Shown piece after piece: positions 36,577-47,987 of a DNA stretch of 64,000 bases. The DNA is from Endocalyx cinctus (Eukaryota > Ascomycota > Sordariomycetes > Amphisphaeriales > Apiosporaceae), in the NCBI GenBank assembly GCA_001600455.1, contig BCKC01000005.1, forward strand, positions 2,294,001 to 2,358,000, given 5' to 3'. Made by a program: the position numbers and the translations under genes. Positions within the stretch are counted from its first letter, which is position 1, and each line of letters starts with the position of its first letter. A model generated the notes under the pieces. The model saw only the letters and a list, made by a program, of their open reading frames with translations, made no database searches and was not told the origin of the DNA.

Positions 36577-37043
36577 CTAATGTCTCTGGTGGTTCTCGCG
36601 GTCACCGCCAATCTTCTCAAGTGCTTCAAGCATAACGACAGAGTTTCCTCGGATAACCTGGTTGAGTAGATGAAAAGTTAGTTGAAAGTGTCATCTAAGA
36701 GGCTCAAGGTTTCGTTTAACATACAACCATGCCTAATCGGATCTTCTCGCCTCCATCCTTCTCCTCTACCGCGTCGTCAAGAACAATATTGAGGAAAACC
36801 TATCGAGGTCAGCGCATTAGCTCCATATCACCATAAAAAACAACAAAAGCTCAAGCCGTTAAACTGGTAACTTACATCATAACCACGCAAGATTCCTATA
36901 ACCTTACGGCTGCCGTTCAGCTGTACAAACAATCTCTTATCGAGGTACTGGACGAGCGATTCATTTAGTTTTGGAGCTATGGAAAGCAGCGATAAGATAT
37001 TTCCTGAACGTACCTTTTTGAGCTCTGGCTGTGCGGGGGCCAT
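36577..37043 (-). CDS. smx2: Small nuclear ribonucleoprotein Sm-G
   Basis: One of the seven Sm proteins that form the ring on U1, U2, U4 and U5 snRNA in the nucleus. Four short exons on the minus strand: 37043-37014, 36947-36876, 36799-36725 and 36657-36577. All joins are phase 0 and the total is 85 residues. Sm1 is in YLDKRLFVQLNGSRKVIGIL and RGYDVFLNIVLDDA; Sm2 is in MVVIRGNSVVMLEALEKI. The length is close to the usual Sm-G size, with a slightly longer tail (GGDRENHQRH). The exon joins reproduce the conserved order exactly, so the model is firm. It shares a 376-bp divergent promoter with the Ntr2-like gene. Confidence 0.96.
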
Positions 37044-37419
37044 CTTGAGAGTATCTTCTACGAAATATAGCAAACGTAGATAATATGCGACAGAATATAG
37101 AAGATGGAAAGGTTTACTTGTGTAGGTCTCTTTGGTGTTAGTGGGCTAGGAACTCACAAGCTTCAGAGATGTTCGATGGCGCTTATCGATAAAACTAAAA
37201 TGCATACAAAGGTTCTTAGGCCCATTATAATCTTCACACTAAGATCCCTGTAACTAGCCTGTACATACTGTCCATCCACTACTGTAGCTAACTTAGTGGT
37301 AGGTCATACAGTGGGATAAACTTTAAAAGAATTATATTCTTCAAGACTTCGACATGATAAAACGATAAAAATAACAGGTCGCATAAGATTTCGAAGAGTG
37401 TGACGATAAATAATTGAAA
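37044..37419. promoter_or_regulatory. Shared divergent promoter of Sm-G and the Ntr2-like gene
   Basis: Only 376 bases separate the two start codons, so both genes must draw on this stretch. No TATA box or known factor site stands out. Shared regulation is inferred from the layout. Confidence 0.6.
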
Positions 37420-39072
37420 ATGAGTTCTTTTGGGGCAAAGCGAAAAGCGCGCAAAATCTCAGTACGAGAAGATGACGACGAACCTACAACCACGTCCTTC
37501 AACCCGAGCCCAGAAAATGAAGAAGAGCCGCCAGCTTTGCAAGCGACGTTCAAAAGCGTCGCCAGGAAACCCTTTAAACACTCGTCCCTGAGAAAAAGTA
37601 TCAACATAAACGAAGAAACCGCCGCGGGAGAAGATAAAAACGTAGACGAAAAAAAGAAAGACGAACTAGAAGATAACGAAGATGGTGGCGGCGCAACTTT
37701 ACGGATCCGACCATCTCTAGGAAGATCTGGGTCGACCAAGTCGAAAAAAAGACATTCAAGTTCAAGGCTCTCGTTTGGGCCTAGCGAGATTGCCACGGGC
37801 GATGATGAAGGAGACTCAGTATTACTAGGGGGGGAGGTCTTCACACCCAAGAAAGCCACCCTGGCGAGCGCCGCATTGGAGAATAGCGCCTACAAGAAGG
37901 GTATATCCAAGAATTTCGCTCTCAACCGGCTACCGATGCGGTCGGCAACAAACAATGAGGACGAGGATGACGAAGATGACCGACCTAGGTACAGCAAGGA
38001 ATACCTTTCCGAACTACAGTCATCTACCCCCAACACACCGAAGAACCTGACCAAAGTGCATCCCGCTACCTCGGACGATGAGATGATGCTAGACGCTTCC
38101 GAGCTAGAAGGTGCTACAGTCGTCGACACTAACACAACAACATCCGCCGTAGCACCGACGTCGACCCTCGACGACGAAAACACAACCACCATTCTGACCG
38201 AAGCCCAAATACGAGAGAAGAAGGAGCGGCGAGCACGACTAGCTAAGCAAGGCGCCGCGGACGATTTCATATCCCTCGACGACGACAACGACGGAGACGA
38301 GCGGGGGAACGGGGAATCCTACCTAGAAGTGCTGTCTCAGCGAGCCAGCAAGTCCAGGTCGGAGCAGACGCGGCTGGTGCGCGAGGACGAGGACCTGGGC
38401 GAAGGGTTCGACGAGTTCGTCGAGGACGGCGGGCTCTCGCTCGGGCGCAAGGCCGAGCGGGAGGCCCGACGGCGGAGGAAGAAGGAGATCGCCTCGCTCA
38501 TCCGGGAGAAGAACGAAGGCTCGTCCGAAGAAGACGACGACTCCGAGGCCGAGCGTAGGGCCGCGTACGAGGCGGCCCAGACGCGCGCCGGCATGGACGG
38601 GCTCGCCGAGGAGCGTCGTCGAAACCGGCTTCATCCCGACGACGACGGTTCCCAACCCGTCCCAATCCCGCCCAAGATCACGCCCCTACCGAACCTAGAC
38701 GTCCTCCTCACCGAGTTCAAGGCCGCCATGGCGCGTAAAGCCGATCGCGTCGCGAAGCTGAAGCAGCGCCTGGCTGAGCTCGAGGCGGAAAAGGATGGGA
38801 TTTTGAAGAGGGAACCCGAGGTTCAGAGGCTGCTTGACGAGGCTGGGGAGAGGTATCGCGCCTTGATGATGCCGTCATCGTCTACTACCGCCGCTACCGC
38901 TAGCCACGAGGAGGAGGTTACTGGAGAAGCGGCGGTGGCGGCGAACGGGGGGGATGTTTTAGCGGCTGCAAGGGCACTGCTCGACCAAAAGGCTGAGACA
39001 GCCGGTGCGAGAGGTTTGGAAAGCTTGGGGACGACGCCCGTGAGGAAGCGGCCGGCTGAGACGGAAGTATAA
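37420..39072 (+). CDS. Ntr2-like spliceosome disassembly protein
   Basis: Intronless, 550 residues from the first ATG (MSSFGAKRKARKISV). Highly charged and largely disordered in appearance: an acidic and basic N-terminal half, an SRLSFG segment, the conserved DRPRYSKEYLSELQSSTPNTP near residues 185-205, and a long charged coiled-coil-like region around 265-480 ending in a helix with KLKQRLAELEAEK. This pattern matches what I recall of fungal NTR2-domain proteins. In yeast Ntr2 acts with Ntr1 and the helicase Prp43 to take apart the lariat spliceosome. The assignment rests on segment resemblance. A GCFC/PAXBP1-related protein is the main alternative. It is divergently paired with Sm-G, another splicing factor. 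Confidence 0.68.
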   Translation: MSSFGAKRKARKISVREDDDEPTTTSFNPSPENEEEPPALQATFKSVARKPFKHSSLRKSININEETAAGEDKNVDEKKKDELEDNEDGGGATLRIRPSLGRSGSTKSKKRHSSSRLSFGPSEIATGDDEGDSVLLGGEVFTPKKATLASAALENSAYKKGISKNFALNRLPMRSATNNEDEDDEDDRPRYSKEYLSELQSSTPNTPKNLTKVHPATSDDEMMLDASELEGATVVDTNTTTSAVAPTSTLDDENTTTILTEAQIREKKERRARLAKQGAADDFISLDDDNDGDERGNGESYLEVLSQRASKSRSEQTRLVREDEDLGEGFDEFVEDGGLSLGRKAEREARRRRKKEIASLIREKNEGSSEEDDDSEAERRAAYEAAQTRAGMDGLAEERRRNRLHPDDDGSQPVPIPPKITPLPNLDVLLTEFKAAMARKADRVAKLKQRLAELEAEKDGILKREPEVQRLLDEAGERYRALMMPSSSTTAATASHEEEVTGEAAVAANGGDVLAAARALLDQKAETAGARGLESLGTTPVRKRPAETEV

Positions 39073-39702
39073 AAGTTGTTGAAATATAATAAATATCCTG
39101 TATCATACCTACCTACTTGGTAACCCCTTAAATACCTCACAAATAGATACCCAAACGATTGGAGTGAATAGAGAAAAAAAGAGACTTGTTCTCGTAAGAC
39201 TAGGTTTAAATACCACGAATAAAAATATCACAAATAAACTAATCTGTCCCAACCACCAAAGGGAATGTCACGGATTATCTGCAATCATCTTTTATTATGA
39301 CACTGTTCTACATAATGACGTAAAAAAGCAAAAATAAACTAAAATAGGAAAATGCCGTCCGGATGTGTATGTTTGTTTATGAGTGTAGGAAATAATGCCC
39401 AGCCTGTTGAGGAGGATGCTTCGATCCCCGAAACTTGCCCAAAGTGTGAAAAACAAAAAACCAGAGTCCAAATACAAGCACGGAATTTTTATGTTATGAT
39501 ACAAAGCGACGAGTATTACCCAGGTTCCCAGTTTGTGTTATGACAGAACTCTCTCTTCCCTCTCCTGCCTCCACCTCCACTTACAAGTTGAAAATCGGGA
39601 CTTCGGGTACCCAAGGCAAGCTAGGTTAAAGAAGCGTTGGCTTCCTTCTATTTTTTTATCTCAAAAAAATTGAGAAGGGAAGAGAGGCCATGTAAGACGG
39701 AT
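39073..39702. other. Convergent 3' spacer
   Basis: 630 bases between the ends of the Ntr2-like and Vps3844-like genes. AT-rich; no gene was recognised. Confidence 0.5.
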
Positions 39703-40882
39703 CTACTTGGACCTCGACACGCCGGCGCCGATAACGCCGGGAAGCTTCTGCTCGCCGACGGTAAAGAGCAGGCCGATGCAGAAGGCGACGGTGGAGACGA
39801 GAGCGATGGTAATACCGGCGAAGAGCCAGAACGGGGTGCTGACGTCTCGTTTCTGGCACATGGAGCCGCCCCAGTGGTACAGTTGGCCGTCCTTCGACTT
39901 GGTCTGCTTGCAATGACAGAAGAAGCAGGAGGCATCGATGCCCTTGTACTTGTCAATGCACTCGCCGTGGCCTGAGCACGAGTCCGTAGCGGTTACGCAC
40001 GCGTTGAACGATGTAAAGCAGCTGGGGATCACCGTCGGGGCCGCCATCGAGTTCGCCTTCGAGCCGCTGCTCTCGCCCAGGATGTGGAAAGGCTTGTCTG
40101 AGTCAGGAGCCGGCGAGACGAGGTTCAAGGTATCATCGAAAGCCGTATTCGTAATGAACTCTTCGGCCTGCTTCGTGGTAGCTCTTCGGTTCAGGTTTCC
40201 GGCTTGGGAATCGGCAAGGATGACAATCGTCAGTTCCGCGCCGCCGTTCTTGACAGCGTTCTTGTACGACGCAAAGTCGTCGCCGAGGTCAGATACAGCC
40301 TCAGGGTTCTAATTGAAAAGATTAGTTACAACAAATCTAAAAAAAAAAAAAGACATTGTATTTTGGCTGTACGCATCATACCTCAGCAAGGTCGTAGTGC
40401 ATGTACTTGGTCTTCTTGTTCCAACACTTAGTCGAAGACCGCGACGAACATTCAGTATTTCCCTGAACACGCAACCCGCTCATCGCAGGAGCCGTAAACG
40501 CGAGGGGGATATCATTTATGACAGCCTTGAGCTCTTCATGCGTGTCCTTAGTTACGCCAGACAATGTGTAGAAGATTTGGGTAGGTTCGTTAACGTCCGA
40601 GCTTTCGAACAGCGGTCGTGCTTGTTTTCCAAACTGGTTTACATAGGAGACAGCTGCATCTTCGTTTGATGACCCGAGAGACTGGCCGAGTATGGATGGG
40701 ACTTCTTGAGAGCTAAGACGTTGAAGGAGGATGGCTTCGGCGAGTTCATCTGATATGGAAGGGGGGTTGGAGGCTGTCGTCGTGTCGGATTGTCTTAGCA
40801 TGTAAACTTCAGCATGTCGAGATTCCACGCTTGCAGAGACAACACCGACAAGAGTCGGTAATACGAAGCCGTTCAGCTTCAT
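39703..40882 (-). CDS. Vps3844/DUF3844-type ER membrane protein
   Basis: Two exons on the minus strand, 40882-40382 and 40308-39703, joined in phase 0 over a 73-nt intron to give 368 residues. A signal peptide is evident (MKLNGFVLPTLVGVVSAS). A luminal domain follows. Near the C-terminus is an EGF-like Cys cluster (CVTATDSCSGHGECID, then CFFCHC) of the DUF3844 domain. One membrane helix lies at about residues 326-350 (FWLFAGITIALVSTVAFCIG), followed by a short cytosolic tail. Type I topology is inferred. The family is fungal and of poorly defined function, tied to protein sorting by name only. Confidence 0.82.
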
Positions 40883-41547
40883 TATGTGATTCTCACGGAA
40901 TGTACAATGTTAACTTGATGATATTGTGATGTTGAGTTGTTGCAAATGCGAACCATCAAGATTCGGGATGAGAGGTCACAGGAAGGTTTATTTAATTACA
41001 AGTGACGAAGGTCTTCAAAGCGCATAACCACTAGGTAACGGGTTAGTACTTACTTACAGTATGGATACTAAGCTAGCTCCAGGGCCTCTAGCTTTAGGTA
41101 ATCAAGAAATAAATGTGGCTAATTCCGTGGCGGTGCAGTGACCATTGTACTAAAATGTGTAGTACACTGCACCTTACTATGTCCACTACATAGTAGAGTG
41201 CAGTTGCACAGTATGAGTCCATACTTGTTCGGTATACACATGTTAAAGACTGAGATAGTGAAAGCGCACCCCTCTACTACAAGTACGTATAGTGGATAAT
41301 AGCTGTCTGTCTTGCCCGACGTTGAGATCGTTTTAATTCCTTAACGCATCACATTTAATATCGCGAAATATCTCCTTGGCTTGACTGTATCAGTTCATTG
41401 GTCTCGAATATTGACCATAGAATCATATTCATGCCCTCTCTAGACTGTTTTATTCGACTACGACGCCGAACCCTTTTTGATCGAGCTCCAACTTTTTTCC
41501 AAACTTAGGCCGCCGGCAACGGTCTCGCCCTTCGTTCGCATCCCACC
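40883..41547. other. Divergent spacer
   Basis: 665 bases shared by the upstream regions of the Vps3844-like gene and the unrecognised plus-strand gene. No exon was recognised. Short inverted words around 41150-41215 repeat the theme TAGTACACTGCA / TGCACAGTATGAG. Confidence 0.4.
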
Positions 41548-43009
41548 ATGTCAAAGGTGCTGCGGTATCTTCGAACACGACCGAATATATTTTCTCTTGG
41601 CGCGAGAATAAATCCCATCAGAAGACCAGATTCGCAGCTTGTCCGCCTAGAAAGAGTGAGGGTTCGGCGGAAATGGTTTAAACCTGCGTAGGTTTCTATT
41701 TAAGGAGGTTTACATTTCCCCTCGACTGACATGCCATAGAAACTTCTTCATCGCCGGTGGGATATACTTTGTCTGTTATGGAATTTACACCGGCGTCGTT
41801 CTCGGCGTCATGAATAAATGGTTGGATGAACAAATCGCCCAGATGACGGAGGATGAACGTCAAGAGCTCGAGGACGCCGCTGTAGAGCCGTTCTTCATAC
41901 CTCTTCCATTCACAGAAAAGTTGGTCGCATCAAGGCCTTTCACGAGGTCTGATCCAGAGTACCAGACATTCGAAAAAATCCACAAAAATCCTCAACTTGC
42001 CGATTCAATACGCCGTTGGTAAAATCTCGACACTGTGGACAGGTGCTTTACTAACTACATGGCAGGTAAGCTCAGCGATTCCGCCATGGACGTAATCATC
42101 CGCGACACTTATTACGTGCCGGGAGGTCGTGCGGATATAAAAGTTCGACATAGCTGGCTAGAAATATGGTATCCTAAGAGGCCTCCACCGATTTACACGC
42201 GCATAGGGTTCGTTAGCGGATAGATATGTATATATATCACTTGAATACACATTTAAGCTAACACTTTTGTTTCTAGGATATCTGTCGACGATGAGAGAAT
42301 TGCCCTTGTTTACAAACCTGTTACTCAAGAAACCATAAACCGTACTCAGAAAGTCATGTGGCCCTTACCTTTGATTAAGTCTTTAGGGTCCTTCGCCGGC
42401 ACCTTAGCTAAGCAAAATGCGCTCAAAATAGTCGATTTTTTCAGATATAAACCAGGGAATAGCCAGGCTAGTGCGACAAAAGAAACACCTAGTCAGTCTC
42501 AAGGCCAGATGAATAGACAAGGCGTTCAGGGTTCTTCACAAACCTCAACCTCAGGTCTGCGTTCTGCGAGCTCTCAGGCGGATGAACGTCCTTCGGCGAA
42601 TCCTATGTCGACGGTCAAAAAGAGTCCCACCAGTTCTCCTGGGCGCGCAGACTCTGTAGGGCCCGGTCCGAAGGTAGGAAGTTCTCTCCCAACAATTCCC
42701 GGCGCGCAATCTGCCCAGCAGAGGAGTGTCAAAGATGACTATATAATCAAGGCAACCCTGGAACATACCTATTCAGCGTGGAGAGAGTTCAATAAGAAGT
42801 TTAGTAAGACTTCGCGACCTTCGCGAGATTTTCCACCCCGCGGCTCTTTTCGAGTTTTTGGCCTCATCGAGCTAGAGACCTCTCGTTATCGTATAGTACT
42901 CGATGCAAGTGCTTGGTGGAATCCCAAGACAAACTCTTTCGTCCGCAACTCCGTATCATTTTATCTATATCATGTCCAACTCAAAGGCCCGAAACCATAT
43001 CAGCAATAA
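41548..43009 (+). CDS. Unrecognised four-exon protein with one N-terminal membrane segment
   Basis: Proposed exons are 41548-41687, 41740-42018, 42076-42207 and 42277-43009, giving 427 residues in one frame. The N-terminus is basic (17 Arg/Lys in the first 45 residues) and could be a mitochondrial presequence. It is followed by a hydrophobic segment (FFIAGGIYFVCYGIYTGVV) at about 48-70, then LDEQIAQMTEDERQELED. The region from about 185 to 320 is Ser/Gln/Pro-rich and low-complexity. The final 100 residues return to folded-looking sequence (VKDDYIIKATLEHTYSAWREF, and FRVFGLIELETSRYRIVLDASAWW). I do not recognise the family. The second and third introns have non-ideal sites (acceptor GCTCAG, donor GTTCGT), so those joins are less certain than the open frames. 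An inner mitochondrial membrane location is inference. Confidence 0.6.
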
Positions 43010-43837
43010 AATCAAGAATGCATTTTTCTTTTTTTTTAAAAAAAAAGCGGGGAATCAAAATATCATTACACAGCGTTAAGGAAGCGACATCACTATCGTA
43101 GGTCAGGTACGAAGCTGGGGGAAAAATGTACAATTATACAATACAGGAGTTTAGGGATACTTTACAGTATACAATTTGACGATATTTTCGGTCGTCCGAG
43201 GTCCTTTTTGTTAGCGAGGATATGGTAGAGGAGCACCACTATTGTAGAATAAGTATCAGGAGATACCCGGATAGGATATTATATACCACACAAGTCTTTT
43301 TTTTTTTTCATATCTCTATCATCAATAAACCACATTATCATAGTCACGGTGATCACAATAACACCCCAAGTAGAATACACAGTCCACAGTAGAAGACGGT
43401 ACCATTTCATTGTTACGACGGACTAAAACGGCTTTGGGACAATGCGAATAAAGAAAAAAGAAACACCTAGCAAACACCGGAACTCGTAAAGCGTTCGGAT
43501 AGACAAAGCTCCTTTGTTGAATTGCTAGGAGGTTTTCAAACAACAAAGTCCATATTCAAACTATCAAGACTGCTGGTTAATATGTATTGAGCACCGCTAT
43601 TCTATATCGTATTCTCCAGCTTTTAAACAACACCATGTCATTCAAACATGAGTAGGCTAGGGGGTAATATATTTATATATGTATAAGTTTTGAAGCCAAT
43701 CTGTATTCTTCTGCGGCTATTACCACTCCCCGAACTATTTCGTCTCGAATTCTGGGTTTAAGCACCATCACTTTCATTATATTTTCGAGTCTCTAGTACT
43801 CTCTTGAATTATCACGCCCTCTCTTGCTCCCTTTCTC

Positions 43838-43898
<61 letters not shown>

Positions 43899-43962
43899 TT
43901 TTTTTTCTCCTTCTACCCTCACCTCTTCCAGGGTTGGTTTTACATTTCCCATCATTTTCACA
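43010..43962. other. Spacer with long CT repeat
   Basis: No exon was recognised. The right end holds the CT microsatellite and a pyrimidine-rich stretch ahead of the small membrane ORF. Confidence 0.4.
43842..43895. repeat. CT dinucleotide microsatellite, about 27 units
   Basis: A pure TC/CT run of about 54 bases, followed by T/C-rich sequence, ending about 70 bases before the ATG at 43963. Pyrimidine tracts in this position are common in fungal core promoters, though rarely so long. Confidence 0.9.
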
Positions 43963-44217
43963 ATGAAATTTTTCATCGAAAGCAACATGCGTCGAAGGCA
44001 AAGGATAGCCGTGACGGTCAATTTGCTGAGACTGCTCTTCATATTATATTTCTTGTACGAAAACGTCGGTATCGTCGACCGCATTTTCTTCCGTGGATGG
44101 TTAGGATACATATACGGCTACTTTCTACTCCTCGTCGAGATCTTGCGATATATTTTCATAACGACGCCGTTGGGACCATTCCGTCTCACAGTAGCGTACC
44201 TGGTCACGAGACTTTAA
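43963..44217 (+). CDS. Small integral membrane protein, 84 residues, hypothetical
   Basis: ATG in good context (CACAATGAA) starts an 84-residue frame. A basic start (SNMRRRQR) is followed by a first hydrophobic helix (VNLLRLLFILYFLYENVG) and a second one (YIYGYFLLLVEILRYIFITT), both long enough to cross a membrane. Codon use looks ordinary for the window. The pyrimidine-rich leader fits a transcribed gene. I do not recognise the family. No intron is needed. It may be an orphan gene or chance. Confidence 0.4.
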   Translation: MKFFIESNMRRRQRIAVTVNLLRLLFILYFLYENVGIVDRIFFRGWLGYIYGYFLLLVEILRYIFITTPLGPFRLTVAYLVTRL

Positions 44218-45699
44218 ATTCTAAATTTCAGTCCTCCCTATCCACGGCAACTCTTTCTTAGATTTACCCTCTACGACTGGTTCACTTGAATTCTTCTGTA
44301 GAACCTACTGGCTCCGGAAGACCTGATGCTTCCGTATCGCCCCCACTCTCGCTCATGCTAGGAAAGTGCCCGAAAATTATAAATCTACACAATGGATGTA
44401 AGATAAGGAGTGTGATTAGTTGGTATCGATTGTCTCTCTTACCTCAACCCCAAACAATCCGCGCCGTAGAGGCGAGCCCCTTTATTGATCAGGCCAGGGG
44501 ATTTCGGCGGTATTACTATTATATATTTTGGTTGCCTGGTAGCCGCATTTTATACGTGGATCAATACTCTCCGGGAACCCCTTTCGTCATAGACAAGTAT
44601 CACACACACCTTATTTTCATAACTCTCACACGTCCATGGCGCGACAAGGCCATCACCATTGTTTCTCGAGGCAAGTTTTTCAAGAGACCATTTTGGACGG
44701 AGAAATCTCCTGAGCATTCATCACAACTCGAATATGGGGATTGAAGGCGGAGATCAATTTAAATAGGTAGGATTGGGGGTTCGTGACGGGATAGTTAAGA
44801 ATTGAGATACTAGATACCTAAATAAATTCTAGTCGGGCCAATACATATTTTTAGACATTACATAAGTGACTCGAGGATAGTTGCAATATAACATGTATAT
44901 TATCACTTGCGAATAACACCAGCTAATACGTTTGCACGCTGCATCCCGCATAGACAAAGTCAAGTGAGATTCGACTGTGATGGTGAGACGACCTTTCCGG
45001 TACCCACCCTACAAGCTTCATTGTCAGAAGACGTTGGGTTTGATTTAAACTTAAGACTAGCCGCCGTAATATACAAGGTAGCAATTGCGGTACCATGCTA
45101 TCCTACGTTACGGTGATCATGTTATAGTAAGATCTGCGATCTGTTCTTACGAAAGGAGGCGTTACTCAGATTGCGCTGAATTAGGGTTTCAATAGTGTGA
45201 TTTATACACTCATTTTTTTTTTTTTTTCACTTTTCCTTCTTCTTAAAATCTGATGCGAGACAGAATTTATTCGCGCCATATTTCCATACGAAAAGAATTA
45301 CATTCCAAAATTCTCATAAGCGTTGTAAGTTGATTATCTCGAAATGGGATTATATAGAAAGTGGCTGTAGCTGGAAGTGGATATAAGCATTGAGCATAGG
45401 CGGAGGAGGATCGAGTCCGGGTGGGCGAGAAACTATTAATTAGCTAAGCCGGTATCGACACGCGCCAACGCGAACAATTATTCGATGTCAATTCCTCAGT
45501 TAGTCTTTACATACTAGATACGGATACAGCAATTCCGTGTGTCACTACACAGTAGCCTGCCATCTTATTAGCAACTAAACTAAGTAATAGGTGGGTTGTC
45601 GACTTATTGTTTGGTGTGGGTATCCGTAATAGTGGGTTCTGCAGCACTTCCGATGAAACGTAATAATCTCAAATACCGATGGGTTTTTCAACGTTCTAT
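44218..45699. other. Spacer, with a doubtful open frame
   Basis: A plus-strand frame at 44286-44744 (150 codons, no ATG until about 44355) has mixed composition, including FWLPGSRILYVDQYSPG and KFFKRPFWTEKSPEHSS. It resembles nothing I know and may be chance. The rest is AT-rich with a T-run near 45212-45229. Confidence 0.35.
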
Positions 45700-45798
45700 G
45701 GCAAGATGGCCGAGTTGGTCTATGGCGCCAGGTTAAGGTTATCTTAACATCATTTCCTGGTGGGGCAACCCGCGTGGGTTCAAATCCCACTCTTGTCA
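45700..45798 (+). tRNA. tRNA-Leu (anticodon AAG) with 16-nt intron
   Basis: The cloverleaf can be drawn fully. Acceptor stem 45700-45706 pairs with 45791-45797 (one G-T pair), with discriminator A at 45798. The D-stem is GCC/GGC. Anticodon stem CCAGG (45728-45732) pairs with CCTGG (45756-45760). The anticodon AAG is at 45735-45737, the long variable arm TGGGGCAACCCGC marks a class II tRNA, and the T-arm is GTGGG TTCAAAT CCCAC. The intron at 45739-45754 follows position 37, and its CTTAA pairs with TTAAG of the anticodon loop, as is typical of eukaryotic pre-tRNA. A T-rich run downstream can serve as Pol III terminator. Confidence 0.95.
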
Positions 45799-45804
45799 CA
45801 TTTA

Positions 45805-45835
45805 TTTTTTTTGTCTTTTTTGTATTCTTATTCTT
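45805..45835 (+). terminator. T-rich Pol III terminator after tRNA-Leu
   Basis: T-runs (TTTATTTTTTTTG, then more T) start a few bases beyond the tRNA 3' end, as expected for RNA polymerase III termination. Confidence 0.6.
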
Positions 45836-47987
45836 CTTGCTGTTATGTTTTGGGTCAATCTCTAAAAGCTGTGTATTTTCTTCGATACCCATGCCTTCTG
45901 TTTATCCACTGATTAGCATTGTGTTTGACCCATATAACAATGGTCTTATCATTTGTCTCCCGTTTCTTTTTATGCAGTGAAGAATTTAGGCCTTTTTTTT
46001 TTTTTTTTTTGGACAGGCATGTTAGGACCCTGAAAACGGCATTGGAACATATTTGTTGTCTTACTTAGGGCACTGCAGCAATACACAGTACTGGTCCTTT
46101 CCTTATTCTCTCATTGTACTGTGTGTTTTGAGCTTGACAAATATTGTAAATACAGGCTAGCCCGAGGAATCCTCAGAATATTATTTACCTAGCTGCTCAT
46201 TTTCTGAGCAGAAGGATGTGCCTGTTGCACCCTTGAGACAAGTTCACTTCATATTTCCGTTAAAAAACCGGTTTTCTACACCACTGTGATGGTCTTTCTA
46301 GGACCTTATATTACTTACATACGAGATAAGCTCTAGCCCGAACATCCGTGAATAGTACAACTACTAAAGATGCTTACATCTCCATCCTTGGCTGTGGCCC
46401 TGGCTAGCTTTGGCGATAAGGATTAAAAAACAACAGGGCAATGAACGATATGAGAAACTAATATACTGAAGCACCTCTACTATGTAATTGCGTCTCGAGA
46501 TCTTTAAGCGATACCAAAACCATGTATGGTTGCGGCACATTTTCTAGATAGTAGAGTCCACAATTACTAGCAACACGTGATTATCGTTCCGGATCTATGG
46601 GTTCAAGTAAAGTTTCTACTTGTCTTATACCCGATCCTATCTTCAAGTAGTGCTTAAGAAACAACCACGCGATTCCCAAATGCACTTAGCAATTGAGCAA
46701 TTGATCTCATTACAAGCACTATTATAACAACAGGTGTTCATGCGGTAATATGATCGCACCTACTTGCCTCCAGGGCTACGTGACTAGCGCAACGGGCTGT
46801 CATTAGTATAGTTCACTACCCACGGGGTAGACAGGCCTTATCGACCTTAAAGTGAAATACTTCTATCCTGTACCGCCGAAGTACCGTCTTAGCTCTTATA
46901 TCTGCCCTGCTAGGTAGACCATGTAGGGAACGATTTGGGTTTTTCTAATAGCACATTTGCCTTTTATTAAATACTAAGATAGTCTCATTGTTCACTTTTT
47001 CGTTGTACGCTGAAACACCGTAATGATCTTCTCGGGTAACTTCCTTTTTTGGTAATTTTTACTCAATCGAGAAATCCCCGAGGGTCTGAATTGGATACTG
47101 AACAGGATGAAAAACAACGTACCACGTCTATGTCATGGTAACACGTTTTAACGGCGTCGAACGTCATAATCTGCGAGACAATGCATTCTGAATTTTAGTG
47201 TAGGGAATAACGATATTATGTACATATAGGCGAGGTTTTCGTTTCGCTCAAACTACATTTTAGATACTCCGAAATTCAATTCCGGTCATTGACGCTCCAT
47301 CGGGATTGGATCGGAGTGGGGTTTCGATGACCGGACTTGATATCAGAGGATGTTTAAATTCCTAAAGGAAGAAAGATTTGTCAATATGGACGTATCAGCT
47401 AAAAAAAACGAGTCTTGCACTATCGTGAAATCGTCATTTATTCTAGTGTATGTCCAGAGCGTCGTCTGACTGAAGAGGGCGGGACTGGTAATGGGGTGTT
47501 GGGACGACTGGTGATAGCTGCATATCACAACCTTGGAACCTTGGAACTTAGTCACCTCGTCTGCAGAGTCACTACCTACAGTGCTAATATACTTTTTAAA
47601 GACAATGTATGCATACAGTGACGGTGGTGCTATCATGTTTTAATACATAACCTTGGAATATACCTACCTAGGTAAAAGGTAGATATCGAAATATTGAAAT
47701 GGTACATGTACTCAGGCAAGCAATACTGTAGTATGATGATGACCTACATAGTACATGATGTGTGCTTAAATGCATGAATATGATTTGCTATAAAGACCGA
47801 TTACGCAGTGGCGGCGGCTATGGACCTATCAAATTATGAGCGGAGCTTATTTGCGTCAAAATGCTAGCATCTACGATTTGCTAATCACACCCTGCAGATA
47901 GACTCACTTTCTATTTTCGTATTCAATCTATAACTTTTCAATTATTACGTATAAATCTAAAAGAAAGAAAACAGCGTGTATGCAAAC
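45836..47987. other. 2.1 kb spacer, no gene seen
   Basis: Contains a T-run near 45993-46010 and one exact TACCTAGGTA (47665-47674). Open frames are short and resemble nothing. The right end is the nicotinamidase promoter. Confidence 0.45.

Noticed and set aside
43804..44261. Long Ser/Leu frames across the CT repeat
   Set aside because: Created by the microsatellite itself. Only the frame from ATG 43963 downstream of it has protein-like content.
45575..45892. 105-codon minus-strand frame with GFEPTRVAPPGNDVKITL
   Set aside because: It is the reverse strand of the tRNA-Leu gene. Such peptides are a known false prediction over tRNA genes.
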